Of a stretch of DNA of 64,000 bases, positions 1 to 12,811 are shown one piece after another. Below the pieces are notes generated by a model. The model searched no databases, was not told the origin of the DNA, and worked only from the letters and a program-made list of their open reading frames with translations. The DNA is taken from assembly GCA_032433765.1 (NCBI GenBank), contig JAVIAB010000049.1:20108779-20172778 (forward strand), written 5' to 3'. The position numbers and the translations under genes are program-made. The stretch's first letter is position 1. The number at the start of each line of letters is the position of its first letter. The stretch comes from Megaustenia siamemsis. Its lineage: Eukaryota; Mollusca; Gastropoda; Stylommatophora; Ariophantidae.

Positions 1-115
1 TCTTCTGAGAAATCCCATCTCTGTGGCCTCTAATCGTCTTTTCATTTGTTTGTCTACTGTCCATGATTTACTTCCATAGGTCAGAATTTGTTCTATATAG
101 CACCGATGAACTCTA
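1..115 (-). mobile_element. LINE-C2 fragment
   Basis: Minus-strand RT C-terminal region of an RTE-like LINE. The same text recurs at 2530-2645 and 27040-27150. It runs off the left edge of the window. Confidence 0.7.
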
Positions 116-716
116 TTACACAAACTATTATAAATGCAAAACTCATAAACCATTACAAAAGGTACTATATTCACAAACTTTTATAATAGGTACAACACTC
201 ACAAAACATTATAAAAAGTATAAGACTCCCAAACCATTATAAAATGCACAGCATATACAAACCATTATAAAAAGGACAGCATATACAAACCATTATAAAA
301 AGGACAGCATATAAAAACCATTATAAAATGGACAGCATACGCAAACCATTATAAAATGGACAGCATACGCAAACCATTATAAAATGGACAGCATACACAA
401 ACCATTATAAAATGGACAGCATACGCAAACCATTATAAAATGGACAGCATACGCAAACCATTATAAAATGGACAGCATACGCAAACCATTATAAAATGGA
501 CAGCATACGCAAACCATTATAAAATGGACAGCATACGCAAACCATTATAAAATGGACAGCATACGCAAACCATTATAAAATGGACAGCATACGCAAACCA
601 TTATAAAATGGACAGCATACACAAACCATTATAAAATGGACAACATATACAAACCATTATAAAATGGACAGCATACACAAACCATTATAAAATGGACAAC
701 ATATACAAACCATTAG
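116..716. repeat. 28-bp minisatellite
   Basis: About 20 head-to-tail copies of a 28-bp unit built on AAACCATTATAAAATGGACA followed by GCATACGC. The first copies are degenerate and the central ones nearly identical. Confidence 0.95.
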
Positions 717-866
717 TGAATGTTGAATCCTGGGAATGGAGGGAACAGGTGATTGCATGAACCCTGCTACTTCATTGTCAGCTAATACATCGGTTGAACT
801 TTTCACAGACATGTGCATTCGTTTCCGACTGGGCGTCGAGGAAATGTTATCACCAGCGGTAGCCAT
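717..866 (-). CDS. Candidate coding exon of an unknown gene (weak)
   Basis: On the minus strand an acceptor-like tract (ATTTCTTTTGAATCTGTAG) is followed by ATAATGGC and an open frame beginning MATAGDNISSTPSRKRMHMS, rich in Ser, Thr and Arg. Local GC is higher than around it. The frame then runs into the 28-bp satellite with no convincing donor. It could be the first coding exon of a gene continuing left of the window, or chance. Confidence 0.25.
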
Positions 867-1057
867 TATGAAACTACAGATTCAAAAGAAATCAAATGTT
901 ATATGGTTTATGCAGTTATAGAATTATTGATAACATAGACTCTCTTGGGAAAAATAAATAAGTCATAGAAGATATATTAATACGTGGGGTTGTTCTGTTG
1001 GCTTTGTTTCCAAAGCCATATCCATCATTATCTTGTGCCATATCTGAATTGAAGGAA

Positions 1058-1307
1058 GCCGCAATAGCTCAGTGGTTAGTGAACTGGACTACAAAGGACA
1101 AGAGGTAGGGTTCGATCCCAACCGACGGCTTCAGGTTCACCCAGCCTTTAATGGGCACCAAATTTTTTTCTGGGAAAGTAAAGCATCACGGGTGTAATAT
1201 CGACCACATTACCCCAAAAATAATGTGCCGAATGTCTGTAAAATTTATGGTCACTAACACCATATTCCCTATACATACACCACTTGGCGTGATGGGGGTA
1301 CTTTACT
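1058..1307 (+). mobile_element. SINE-A, tRNA-derived, full copy
   Basis: The head has pol III boxes like a tRNA: A box TAGCTCAGTGGTTAGTG and B box GGGTTCGATCCC. The body ends in a short hairpin (CACTTGGCGTG) and GGGGGTACTTTACT-like text. At least six more copies lie in this window on both strands. Confidence 0.85.
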
Positions 1308-1481
1308 CTTCTTTTTTTTTTTTAATGCATTTTATCAGAACAATTTATTCAGGAATTTGGAAATGCAAGTAATAAGAGAATTAGAAGGTTTCAGCAGAAA
1401 TAATTGCACAAATATTCATAAATTAAAAGCATAGACTCTGTGCGCCAGTTACAAAAACCGCGATGATGGGGCTCATGGTAT

Positions 1482-2075
1482 CTTCTACTTCTACCTTTTT
1501 AGCTTCCAGTGGAGCATAGGTCTTCAACAAACACTTTCCAAGTCGTTCTGTTTTTTGCCATTCTTTTAAGATCATTCCATGTCTTCTCCATCATCTTCAT
1601 CTCTGCTTCTATCTGTCTTCTCCAAGAATTCCTTGGTCTTCCTCTTTGTCTTTTTCCCTGGGGATTCCAAAAAAAGGCCTGTTGTGTAATACTCTCAGTT
1701 GGCTTCCGTAGTGTGTGTCCTATCCAGCGCCATCGTCTTAGTTGTATCTCTTTATCCACTGGTGTTTGACTGGTACATTTCCATAATTCTATGTTAGTGA
1801 TTTTGTCCTGCCAATTCCATCCTTTTATTCTGCGTAAGCATCGATTAATGAAAGTCTGTATCTTCGTGATTGTCAATTTTGTTGTTCTCCATGTTTCACA
1901 GCCATATAATAGCCTTAACATTTGAGTTGAAAATTGTTATTTTAGTATTTAACCTAATTTCTTTGGACTTCCATATGTTTCCCAGTGCAATGAAAGTTCC
2001 TCTTGCTTTTGATATCCTTATTTTGGTATCATTTTCTGTTCCTCTTTATCTATATTTTCTCATGGTATGGAATGT
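1482..2075 (-). mobile_element. LINE-B 3' end, 5'-truncated
   Basis: The minus strand encodes the RTE-like C-terminus: [43 protein letters not shown], ending [13 protein letters not shown] and stop. Downstream is the terminal AAAAAGGTAGAAG. Frameshifts occur near 1920. Confidence 0.85.
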
Positions 2076-2164
2076 ATTAAAGATACCTTGCAACAACACA
2101 AGTTGACTATCCAAGAAGCCAGAAAATCAAGACAAATAATGTCACATGAATGATACCCGCAAGT

Positions 2165-2935
2165 TTCTCACTTCTATTGAATTAGACTTGTTGCATAAGA
2201 CATTTTTCATTTTCTGAAATGCTATTTTGCTCATCATCATCATGTCCTTCCACGATCTTCTATCTACAGTGCATCGTATGAGTTCTGTTGTTGATTGTTT
2301 TCCATGCCATGACACCAAGCTATCCAGTATTTTCTCTCTTTGTCGTCCGCAATCTCTCTATCCTTTTATTTTGCCAGTTGTAACCAAATATTCCAACTTT
2401 CATCTCTCATGATGTGTCCAAAAAATGTTGATTGCTTCTTTCTGATGTTTTTAAGAGCTCCCTTTTTGTGTTGGCCTCTTTGAGAACTTTCTCATTGGTC
2501 TTTTTAGTTCTCCAGGGAACTTTCAACATTCTTCTGAGAAATCCCATCTCTGTGGCCTCTAATCGTCTTTTCATTTGTTTGTCTATTGTCCATGATTCGC
2601 TTCCATAGGCCAGAATTGGTTCTATATAGCATCGATGAACTCTCTCATTTCTATTGACATAGATTTGTTGCATAAGATAATTTTCATTTTCTGAAATGCT
2701 ACTTTGGCCTGAGCTATTCTGCTTTTTATTTCTGTGTTGCATCTTCCATCTGATGTTATCACTGTGCCCAAGTATTTCAAACGCTGCACTTGTTTCAGAT
2801 TTGTCTTGTTTATTTTTATGCTGCATGACGGTGATGATTGTTTCTTCGATATAACCATTACCTCTGTTTTCGTACTATTCAGACTGAGACCTTTTTTGCT
2901 ACACCACTGAAAAACCCTAATATGTAATATTGTGT
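2165..2935 (-). mobile_element. LINE-C2 3' portion
   Basis: The minus strand shows RT-end and C-terminal blocks ([49 protein letters not shown]) with several frameshifts. A short internal piece around 2165-2232 is duplicated from about 2650-2710. Confidence 0.8.
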
Positions 2936-3384
2936 AAATATTTTTTCCAATTCAGCATAATAAAATAATAATATGGCCTTTGGCATCTTGACAGGCGGTT
3001 GGTAATAAGCAATCATGATAAGTTGATAAGTCAGTATTTTGATAAAATATTAGTGTCTTTCTTAAGCTGGATGCTGTTTTGCTGAACAGCTTCTCTCATG
3101 GCTGAGTCTGCCAATATTGGACAGACACTTCAAGACAGATTGGGTTTACAGAGTGAACAAGATGTGTTGGTGATGGCTGGCCTAGTCTTCTCTCTCCCAG
3201 CACCTTTTGTCTTCTGTATTTGAAGTTGGAAGTGTTACTGTACCATTTCTTTAAAATTATTTTTGTTCTCCATGTCACATGGCATGCATGTGCTATGATC
3301 TGCAGCCACATTTTCCCAGTTTCTCTCACTGATATAGAATTTCCTAAATGAAGACCTGCAAACATCCTTTGGTTAATTGGTTCT
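2936..3384. other. No recognisable feature
   Basis: AT-rich unique sequence. An 89-codon minus frame (3096-3365) has no recognisable motif, splice support or codon bias, so I do not call it. Confidence 0.5.
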
Positions 3385-3560
3385 TTGGTTATGGAAGGCC
3401 CCGTATCACTGCAAACGAATTCAAATCCATAATTTAATTGCTCAACCGCCTCGCCTGTGCCAGTGGAATCATCCGAATGACTAACTCATCTCCCAAACAA
3501 AGGAAGGTAGCCTCCTATAATATCTCAGCACTCAGCACTGGTCTACCCTTTCAACTTTGG
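3385..3560 (+). mobile_element. Repeat-D fragment
   Basis: Starts TTATGGAAGGCCCCGTATCA and matches longer copies at 27747-28155 (minus), 34783-35185 (minus) and 42185-42590 (plus). No coding content or terminal repeats seen. Class unknown. Confidence 0.7.
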
Positions 3561-4372
<812 letters not shown>

Positions 4373-4526
4373 GCGATCAAGACACACCATGTTTGCTTCC
4401 TACCAACCGTCAGTCAAGACGCCAATTGTCAAACTATTATCATATATTCAACAGCCCGTGTTACATCCACCATTGTTCTCAAAGTTTTCAAGGTCTAACT
4501 TCATCACTTCAAATTTTGTTTACATC

Positions 4527-4529
<3 letters not shown>

Positions 4530-4588
<59 letters not shown>
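4530..4588. repeat. CT microsatellite, tail of LINE-D
   Basis: An uninterrupted CT run directly joined to the 3' end of a minus-strand LINE-D, equivalent to the GA tail of the plus-strand copy at 10560. Confidence 0.95.
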
Positions 4589-4590
<2 letters not shown>

Positions 4591-4925
4591 GATCAGGACT
4601 CAATCAGAGTAGGACTCCAGACCCTCACATGAAGTCAGCTGTCAGGTTAAGTGTGTTGATCGCCCCCACAGACAGAACATCACAATTAGAGTCTGTCAGA
4701 TCCACTCTGAACACCCGTTAAAACGTTGCACTGTGTTCTGCGGCAGTGGCCCAGTGCATCCGATTTCAGCCAGCATTTTATTCAGGTTTGCTTTCCTTAG
4801 CCTTTGATTGTCCCCAAGCTTCCTGCAAGGCAGCAGATTGTCTTTTCTGTAGGGGGATTCTGCCCTTAGATGGTCGGCCCTCCCATGTTTACGAGCACCA
4901 TCTGCCCGAGTCACTAGAGGTGACT
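4589..4925 (-). mobile_element. LINE-D 3' end (RNase-H type LINE)
   Basis: The minus strand encodes ADGARKHGRADHLRAESPYR and RKANLNKMLAEIG, shared with the copy at 10125-10560. The element is 5'-truncated. Confidence 0.7.
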
Positions 4926-5380
4926 AACACAGACATGCACAAAGATATGAGATGTGACTAACACTGACATACACACAACGATATGAGGCATGACTAGCAC
5001 TGACACACACCAAAATATTAGATATCACTAACACAGACACACACACATTAAGATATGAGATGTGACTAACACAGACACACTCTTAAATATGAGATATGAC
5101 TAGCACAGATACACACACTAAGATATGAGATATGACTAAACACACACACACAAGGATATGAGACATGACTGCCATAAACATGCACTCACAAAGATAAGAG
5201 ATGTGACTAACATAGACATACACACATATATGAGACATGACTAACATAGACATGCACACACAAAGGTATGAGAAGTGACTAACATAGACATGAACACAAA
5301 GATATGAGATATGACTAACACGGACATTCACACACAAAGATATGAGATATGACTAAACACAGACACACACAAAGATTGGG
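4920..5380. repeat. Degenerate ~35-bp minisatellite
   Basis: About 13 diverged copies of a unit like GACTAACACAGACACACACA plus AAGATATGAGAT. Confidence 0.85.
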
Positions 5381-5384
5381 TTAT

Positions 5385-5425
5385 TTGGTAATGGAAGGCC
5401 CCGGTATCACTGCAAATCTTATCAT
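5385..5425 (+). mobile_element. Repeat-D 5' fragment
   Basis: Short match to the start of Repeat-D (GGAAGGCCCCGGTATCACTG). Confidence 0.6.
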
Positions 5426-5475
5426 AATTTAGTCAATCTTAACTTAAGCCAGTCTTAACATATCTATGATGATGA

Positions 5476-6285
<810 letters not shown>

Positions 6286-6286
6286 A

Positions 6287-6895
6287 AATAATCATCATCA
6301 TCAAATACCATGCACTGCTGGCGTATGTGATGATGTCTCTCCTCAACTTTCAACTCAACTATATTCAAGTTGTTCTCTTCTCATTACATGGCCAAAAAAT
6401 GACGATTGTTTCTTCCTAATATTGGAAATTAGCTCTCTTTTTGCTTTGGCCTCTTTCAGAATATTTGCATTGTTCTTCTTAGCTGTCCATGGTATTCTCA
6501 ACATTCTTCGTTAAAACCACATTTCTACAGACTTCAGTGATTTTTTTGTCTGTTGTCCTATTGTCCATGATTCACATCCATATGTTAAGACTGGCACTAC
6601 ATAACATTTAAGGACTCATTTCTTGTTTCCATTGTCAAAAATGGATTGCATAGCATCTTCCTCATTTTTTGGAAAACTGCTTTTTCATGAGCTATTCTGC
6701 CTCTTACCTCTGTTGTACATCTACTACCTGGGGTTAACCTTATTCCCAGTTATTTAAATTCATTTACCTATTTTAACATTGTTCCACTTGTCTTTATTGT
6801 GCATTGCAGTGATGTCTTTTTCTTTGTTGATACCAATACATCTGTATTTTCGCTATTAAGGCTGAGTCCTTTATTTTTGTTTTCCACTATAATGT
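6287..6895 (-). mobile_element. LINE-C 3' portion
   Basis: The minus strand has the LINE-C C-terminal blocks ([12 protein letters not shown], [19 protein letters not shown], GH..RREQLEY). It ends in an ATGATG-type tail at 6290 and is degraded by stops. Confidence 0.8.
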
Positions 6896-6957
6896 CTAAC
6901 ATTTAGGCACAACATAGCTAAAATTAAATGAAAACAAGTGTACAACGTATGGCATGA

Positions 6958-7232
6958 TCCATGGAGGCTGAGTGGCTAGTGTGCTCGCTTCCTGATCAGT
7001 ATGGTCCCGGTTCAATCCCCAAAAGTGGTAAATTTTTTTGGGGTCAACAAGGCTCTGGGGTTCACCCAGCCTCTTAAAAATTGGTAACAGATTTTTCTGG
7101 GAAGTAAAGGCGGCCTGGCGTGATCCCAACCACATCAATAAAAAAAAGTCATGGAAAAATATAGTCACTAACACCATATTTCCCATAGACCTAGCAAGAC
7201 AAGGAGCCAACTTTACTTTTAACCACATTTAG
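6958..7232 (+). mobile_element. SINE-A related, diverged tRNA head
   Basis: The head GGCTGAGTGGCTAGTGTGCT with B box GGTTCAATCCC resembles a tRNA. The body has the SINE-A features (TTTTGGGGTC, GGTTCACCCAGCC, GTCACTAACACCATATT). The 3' part is altered. Confidence 0.65.
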
Positions 7233-7234
7233 CA

Positions 7235-7625
7235 AGGACGTAAAAAATCACTGGAGTCTGTAGAAATGTGGTTTTACAGAAGAATGTTGAGAGTACCATG
7301 GACAGCTTAGAAGAGTAATGAAGATGTTCTGAGAGAGGTCAAAGCGAAAAGAGAGCTAATTTCCAATATTAGGAAGAAACAATCATCATTTTCTGGCCAT
7401 GTAAAGAGAAGAGAACAGTTGGAATATATTGTAACAACTGGGAAAATTGAGGGACGAAGAGATAGAGGGACACAAAGAGAAAAAAATACCAGGCAGCTTA
7501 AGAGAATGGCTTGGTGGAAGGTCAACAACAGAAATGATAAATAGCTTCCGAGATCGAAAGTTGTGGAGAGACATGATCACCTACGCTTGGTAGGCCCGGT
7601 ACTTGATGATGATGATGATGATGAT
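7235..7625 (+). mobile_element. LINE-C 3' end with ATG-repeat tail
   Basis: The plus strand encodes the C-terminal end of LINE-C ([54 protein letters not shown]) with frameshifts. It ends GGTACTTGATGATGATG. Confidence 0.8.
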
Positions 7626-7629
7626 GAGC

Positions 7630-7925
7630 AAGGACCTGATACAGCAATAAAACTCATGTTTTTAAAAGCTTTTATTTTTCCACATATCAACATATGGCTG
7701 TGAAACATGGACAATTGACAGATCTGCTGAAAAATACATAAATGTCTTTGAATGTCAATGTTACAGAAGAATACCATGGACGGTGAAAAGAACAAACTTG
7801 TCACTTTTGCATAAACTTAAAATCCCAAAAAATCTGGTTGGTAAAGAACTTAATAAACAAGGAAAATTGAATATTTTAGTCATGTAAAATGATATAATGG
7901 CCCAGAGAAAATAGTTATGGAGGGA
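7630..7925 (+). mobile_element. LINE-G, upstream part
   Basis: The plus strand contains TYGCETWTIDRSAEKYINVF and CYRRIPWTVKRTN, an RTE-like C-terminal region different from families A-F. It is cut by the next tandem array and resumes at 8580. Confidence 0.65.
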
Positions 7926-8580
7926 ATAGTTCCATGTAAAAAACTTAAAATTCCAGAAAACTGGTTGGTAAAGTTTACAGAAGAGTAAAGTTTACTGGAT
8001 GGTAAAGTTTCCAGAAGAGTAAAGTTTACTGATTGGTAAAGTTTACAGAAGAGTAAAGTTTACTGGATGGTAAAGTTTCCAGAAGAGTAAAGTTTACAGA
8101 AGAGTAAAGTTTACAAAAACTTAAAATTCCAGAAAACTGGTTGGTAAAGTTTACTGGTTGGTAAAGTTTCCAGAAGAGTAATGTTTACTGATTGGTAAAG
8201 TTTACAGAAGAGCAAAGTTTACTGGATGGTAAAGTTTCCAGAAGAGTAATGTTTACTGATTGGTAAAGTTTACAGAAGAGCAAAGTTTACTGGATGGTAA
8301 AGTTTCCAGAAGAGTAATGTTTACTGATTGGTAAAGTTTACAGAAGAGCAAAGTTTACAAAAACTTAAAATTCCAGAAAACTGGTTGGTAAAGTTTACTG
8401 GTTGGTAAAGTTTCCAGAAGAGTAAAGTTTACTGATTGGCAAAGTTTACAGAAGAGTAAAGTTTACAAAAACTTAAAATTCCAGAAAACTGGTTGGTAAA
8501 GTTTACAGAAGAGTAAAGTTTACTGGTTGGTAAAGTTTACAGAAGAGTAAAGTTTACTGGTTGGTAAAGTTTCCATGGAA
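7926..8580. repeat. ~33-bp minisatellite made of LINE-G sequence
   Basis: About 19 units of GTAAAGTTTACAGAAGAGTA with ACTGGTTG variants. The repeated words AACTTAAAATTCCAGAAAAC and TGGTTGGTAAAG also occur once in the LINE-G text on both sides (7800-7850, 8600-8640). Confidence 0.9.
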
Positions 8581-8875
8581 TAGTTTCATTTAAAAAACTT
8601 AAAATTCCGAAAACTTCAAATTCCTGAAAACTGGTCGGTAAAGAACTTAATAAACAAGGAAAATTGAATATTTGGTGACGTAAAATGATGTAATGGCTAG
8701 GGAAAATAGTTATGGAGGGAATAGTTCCATGTTAAAGAATGAGAGGATGACCTAGAAGAAAATGGGTGCAATATATCACTATTGAGCTGGGATTGGCTGT
8801 AGCAGACACTGGACACCTCACGCAGGAAAGATAAAACTTGAGAGTCATGGGAGATAAGTTCCAACAGGACAGAGA
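8581..8875 (+). mobile_element. LINE-G, C-terminal part
   Basis: The plus strand carries RMRGRPRRKWVQYITIELGL and RENVQKPSFFNTS, ending in a stop. This is the typical arrangement before the end of an RTE-like LINE. Confidence 0.65.
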
Positions 8876-10010
8876 AAATGTCCAGAAACCTTCCTTCTTT
8901 AACACCTCATGATACAAGCTGATAAATGCTAGATGATAACTCAAGTTACACAACTAGCAATATCCAGAAACCTTCTCTTTCTAACACCTCATGATACAAG
9001 CTGATAAATGCTAGATGATAACTCAAGCTACACAACTAGCAATGTCCAGAAAACTTTCTTCTCTAACACCTCATGATACAAGCTGATAAACGCTAGATGA
9101 TAACTCAAGTTACACAACTAGCAATGTCCAGAAAACTTTCTTCTCTTAACACCTCATGATACAAGCTGATAAATGCTAGATGATAACTCAAGTTACACAA
9201 CTAGCAATGTCCAGAAAACTTTCTTCTCTAACACCTCATGATACAAGCTGATAAACGCTAGATGATAACTCAAGCTACACAACTAGCAATGTCCAGAAAC
9301 TGTCCATCTCCAACACCTCATGATACACGCTGATAAATACAAAATATGTCCAGAAAGCTACTGAAATCTCCCCTCTAAAAACACCTCATGGTACAAACAG
9401 TATAACACAGGAAGACAACAACTAAAGCTACACAACTAGCAATGTCCAGAAAGCTACTGAAATCTCTCCTCTAAAAACACCTCATGGCACAAACAGTATA
9501 ACACAGGAAGACAACAACTAAAGCTGCACAACTGGCAATATCCAGAAAACTACTGAAATATCTCCTCTAAAAACACCTCATAGCACAAACAGTATAACAC
9601 AGGAAGACAACAACTAAAGCTACACAACTAGCAATGTCCAGAAACTGTCCATCTCCAACACCTCATGATACAAGCTGATAAATACAAAATATGTCCAGAA
9701 AGCTACTGAAATCTCTCCTCTAAAAACACTTCATGGTACAAACAGTATAACACAGGATGACAACAACTAAAGCTACACAACTAGCAATGTCCAGAAAGCT
9801 GCTGAAATCTCTCCTCTAAAAACACCTCATGGTACAAACAGTATAACACAGGATGACAACAACTAAAGCTGCACAACTAGCAATGTCCAGAAAGCTGCTG
9901 AAATCTCCCCTCTAAAAACACCTCATGGTACAAACAGTATAACACAGGATGACAACAACTAAAGCTGCACAACTGGCAATATCCAGAAAACTAAGAGAAC
10001 GACCCCTCTA
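8862..10010. repeat. 81-bp and ~94-bp minisatellites from the LINE-G 3' end
   Basis: First block (to about 9350): units with AATGTCCAGAAACCTTC and AACACCTCATGATACAAGCT. Second block: longer units with CTCATGGTACAAACAGTATA and ACACAGGA. The first unit is continuous with the LINE-G C-terminal codons, so the array grew from that end. Confidence 0.9.
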
Positions 10011-10124
10011 TAACAGTTCACGGCACAAGCAGTAGGACAAAAGAAGAAAAAGGAAGAAGACAAAAAGTAGCTACAAGTGAACCAACATGTTGTTTGATGT
10101 GTGATGGTGATGGTCTAATGACCA

Positions 10125-10555
10125 ACTAATAACTACACCACGCTTGGGCAGATGGTGCTCGTAAACCTGGGAGGGCCGACCATCTAAGGGCAGAATCCCC
10201 CTACAGAAAAGACATTCTGCTGCCTTGCAGGAAGATTGGGGACAATCAATGGCTAAGGAAAGCAAACCTGAATAAAATGCTGGCTAAAATCGGAGACACA
10301 GGGCCACTGGCGCAGAACACAGTGCAACGTTTTAACAGATATTCAATCAGCAGTCAATGCAGCAATGTACACTGGACAATATGACTACAAAACATGTTCT
10401 ACAGGATTGCCCCCAGTACACAGACCTGAGAAGAGCAATGTGGTCCACACCCACCTCCCTGGAAGAGAAATTATTTAGGGCAATGGAATCATTTAAACAG
10501 ACAGCTGACTTCATGAGAGAGTCTGGAATCCTACTCTTATTGAGACTTGTTTGCA

Positions 10556-10560
<5 letters not shown>
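10125..10560 (+). mobile_element. LINE-D 3' end (zinc-knuckle C-terminus)
   Basis: The plus strand encodes GADGARKPGRADHLRAESPY, then CTLDNMTTKHVLQDCPQYTD and FKQTADFMRESGILL. C...T.H.LQ.CP is the usual end of RNase-H-containing LINEs (Jockey/I/CR1 group). 5'-truncated, with a frameshift near 10340. Confidence 0.8.
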
Positions 10561-10609
<49 letters not shown>

Positions 10610-10640
10610 GAGAGAGAGGGAGGGAGAGAGAGAGAGAAAA
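10559..10640. repeat. GA microsatellite tail of LINE-D
   Basis: GA run with GATAGA and GGGA interruptions, directly after the LINE-D end. Confidence 0.95.
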
Positions 10641-10679
10641 AGAAAAAAAACACAGCGACAGACAGATAGACAATTTGGC

Positions 10680-10890
10680 AAATATTTTGCAGTGTAAGAC
10701 ATGCTCGGCATAAGACAGAAAATCCTGATGATAACTAATAGATATGATAATATATAATTATGTGACAGGATATGATATATCTACATATGAGAATTACATT
10801 ATAATTTGAATAGCACAGTTTGGTGGGATGAAAGACAATCAGGCAATAATAACAAATGTGACCAAAGAATGATTTATTCTATGAAACGAC
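10680..10890. other. No recognisable feature
   Basis: AT-rich unique sequence. Confidence 0.5.
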
Positions 10891-11290
10891 AAATATATTT
10901 ATTATATAAAACATTTAAAAAAAAAAAAAACTATTGCATAAACAAACCATAAAAAACAATTTATTTTTAAAAAAAAAACATTAACAAAACTATTTATTTA
11001 AAAAAAACTATTTATTAAAAAAATAAAAAATACTTTTATTCCAAAAAACATTTTAAAAATACTATTTATTTAAAAAAAACATTAAAAAAAACTATTTATA
11101 AAAAAAAACATAAAAAACTATTTTAAAAAACATTTAAAAAACTATTTATTTTAAAAATATTTTTTTAAAAACTATTTATTCCCAAAAAAACATTTTAAAA
11201 AATATTTATTAAAAAAAAATGAGAAAACTATTTATTTCATAAAACATTAAAGATAACTATTTCTAACATAATAAAAAAAAATTGTAATGC
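10890..11290. repeat. A-rich degenerate repeat
   Basis: Irregular units such as AAAAAACTATTTATTT and AAAAAACATTTAAAAA. No coding content. Confidence 0.8.
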
Positions 11291-11408
11291 ATTATTGCAC
11301 ATACATCACATGCTTGCACAAACATTAGTACGTGAAAGACATTTCCGCACCTGTATTACTATATTTAAAAACATTTTGTCAAACAATTAGTATTAAATAT
11401 ATATATAT

Positions 11409-12580
11409 CGTTTCCGGTTGTTTCCAAAATGGAGGAATTATTTTTCTCCGGCTTGGTATAGAACCGTTGATCAGAGGTTTAACAAGCCGCTATCGTAAAA
11501 ACGATGTTGTTAATGAAACGTAGACCTGATACAGAATGTGTAAATTAGCAGTAGATAGTAGTGATAGTTTTTTCGGCCCTAAAACAACAACAAAAATAGG
11601 ATTCTGGAATGTGCGAACAATGGCCGCTCCGACGAAACATGCACAGGTCGCGAGCGAGATGGACAGATACGATCTAGATATTTTAGGATTAAGCGAAATG
11701 CGCTGGCCTGGAACAGGTAGGAGATCTATTGATAATAAAATAGTAGTTTTTTCTGGAAGGGAAGATGGAAAACACCGTGAAGGAGTAGGCATAATGATGA
11801 CAGACAAAGCTGCAAGAAGTTTATTAGAATGGGAACCGGTAAATAGCCGTCTGATACGAACACGATACAAAACAAAACATGGAAGACTTTCAATTATTCA
11901 ATGTTATGCGCCTACTAACGAAGCTGATGATGAAGTTAAGGATGATTTTTATAACCAACTGCAACAACTTATAAACAAAATACCAAAACACGATCTTTTA
12001 ATTGTAATGGGAGACTTCAACGCCAAAGTAGGACAAGATAACGCAGGAGTGGAACATGTGATGGGGAGAGAAGGCTGTAATACAACAAGTCAGAATGGAG
12101 AAAGATTAATAGAATTATGTTTAATAGAAAATTTAGTTATAGGTGGGACATTATTTCCACATAAAAATATCCACAAAACAACATGGATATCTCCTGATGA
12201 TAGAACATCAAATCAAATTGACCACCTATGTATTAAACAACAATTCAGATCATCATTAATAAGACGATGGTCATACGTTGGACATGTGATGAGAAGAGAT
12301 AATAATCGAATAGCAAAGCAAGCCCTCATATGGGAAACAACAGGTAAAAGAAAAAGAGGAAGACCCAGGGAGACACTGAGAAGAACATTGATGAGAGAGG
12401 CAAGAGCAGCAGGAATCGGCTCCCTCAATGAGATAGAACTGCTTGCACAGAACAGAGACAGATGGCGAGATTTGATAAAATATCTTTAAAAGAAAACTGC
12501 TAGAACAAAAATTCATATAGGAGAAGGTGTATCTTGGTCTACGCCCTATGGGCCGGTTACGGCTCGAAAGGTCAATAGAT

Positions 12581-12582
<2 letters not shown>
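11409..12582 (+). mobile_element. LINE-A internally deleted copy
   Basis: The 5' UTR (from CGTTTCCGGTTG) and 3' UTR match the full-length copy. It ends GGCTCGAAAGGTCAATAGAT and then a TA microsatellite. Only the middle is missing. Confidence 0.92.
11536..12489 (+). CDS. LINE-A deletion derivative: EEP endonuclease fused to C-terminal tail, 317 aa
   Basis: Residues 1-242 are the endonuclease/exonuclease/phosphatase (EEP) domain of LINE-A, with GFWNVRTM (22-29), [22 protein letters not shown] (159-166) and IDH (228-230). They are joined in frame to the last 75 residues ([14 protein letters not shown] to DLIKYL). Compared with the 980-residue copy, 663 residues are lost: the final SDH motif of the endonuclease and the whole reverse transcriptase. 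In the kept part I see one clear residue difference (Ala/Thr in TDKAARS). The ORF is open but cannot encode a working retrotransposase. The 1989-nt loss keeps the frame, perhaps by chance; the junction shows about one base of shared sequence. Confidence 0.9.
   Translation: MCKLAVDSSDSFFGPKTTTKIGFWNVRTMAAPTKHAQVASEMDRYDLDILGLSEMRWPGTGRRSIDNKIVVFSGREDGKHREGVGIMMTDKAARSLLEWEPVNSRLIRTRYKTKHGRLSIIQCYAPTNEADDEVKDDFYNQLQQLINKIPKHDLLIVMGDFNAKVGQDNAGVEHVMGREGCNTTSQNGERLIELCLIENLVIGGTLFPHKNIHKTTWISPDDRTSNQIDHLCIKQQFRSSLIRRWSYVGHVMRRDNNRIAKQALIWETTGKRKRGRPRETLRRTLMREARAAGIGSLNEIELLAQNRDRWRDLIKYL

Positions 12583-12654
<72 letters not shown>
12583..12654. repeat. TA microsatellite and T run, LINE-A tail
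   Basis: ATAGATAGATA passes into a TA run and then poly-T. Confidence 0.95.
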
Positions 12655-12811
12655 AACATTCTTCCATATTAAATTCCCCCACCACAAAGTACTGGGAAGG
12701 AACGAAGCTCATACTTATATATAGACCACAACTTCTTGAATAATAACAAAAATAGAAATAAGAAAAACCAAAAAAATACACAGTGAAAGACATTTATACT
12801 TTAATATGTAC

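Noticed and set aside
1058..1140. tRNA gene
   Set aside because: A and B boxes are present but the cloverleaf is imperfect and the unit continues as a ~250-bp SINE repeated elsewhere in the window.
3096..3365. 89-codon minus-strand ORF
   Set aside because: No motif, no family resemblance, no splice context; composition like neighbouring intergenic DNA.
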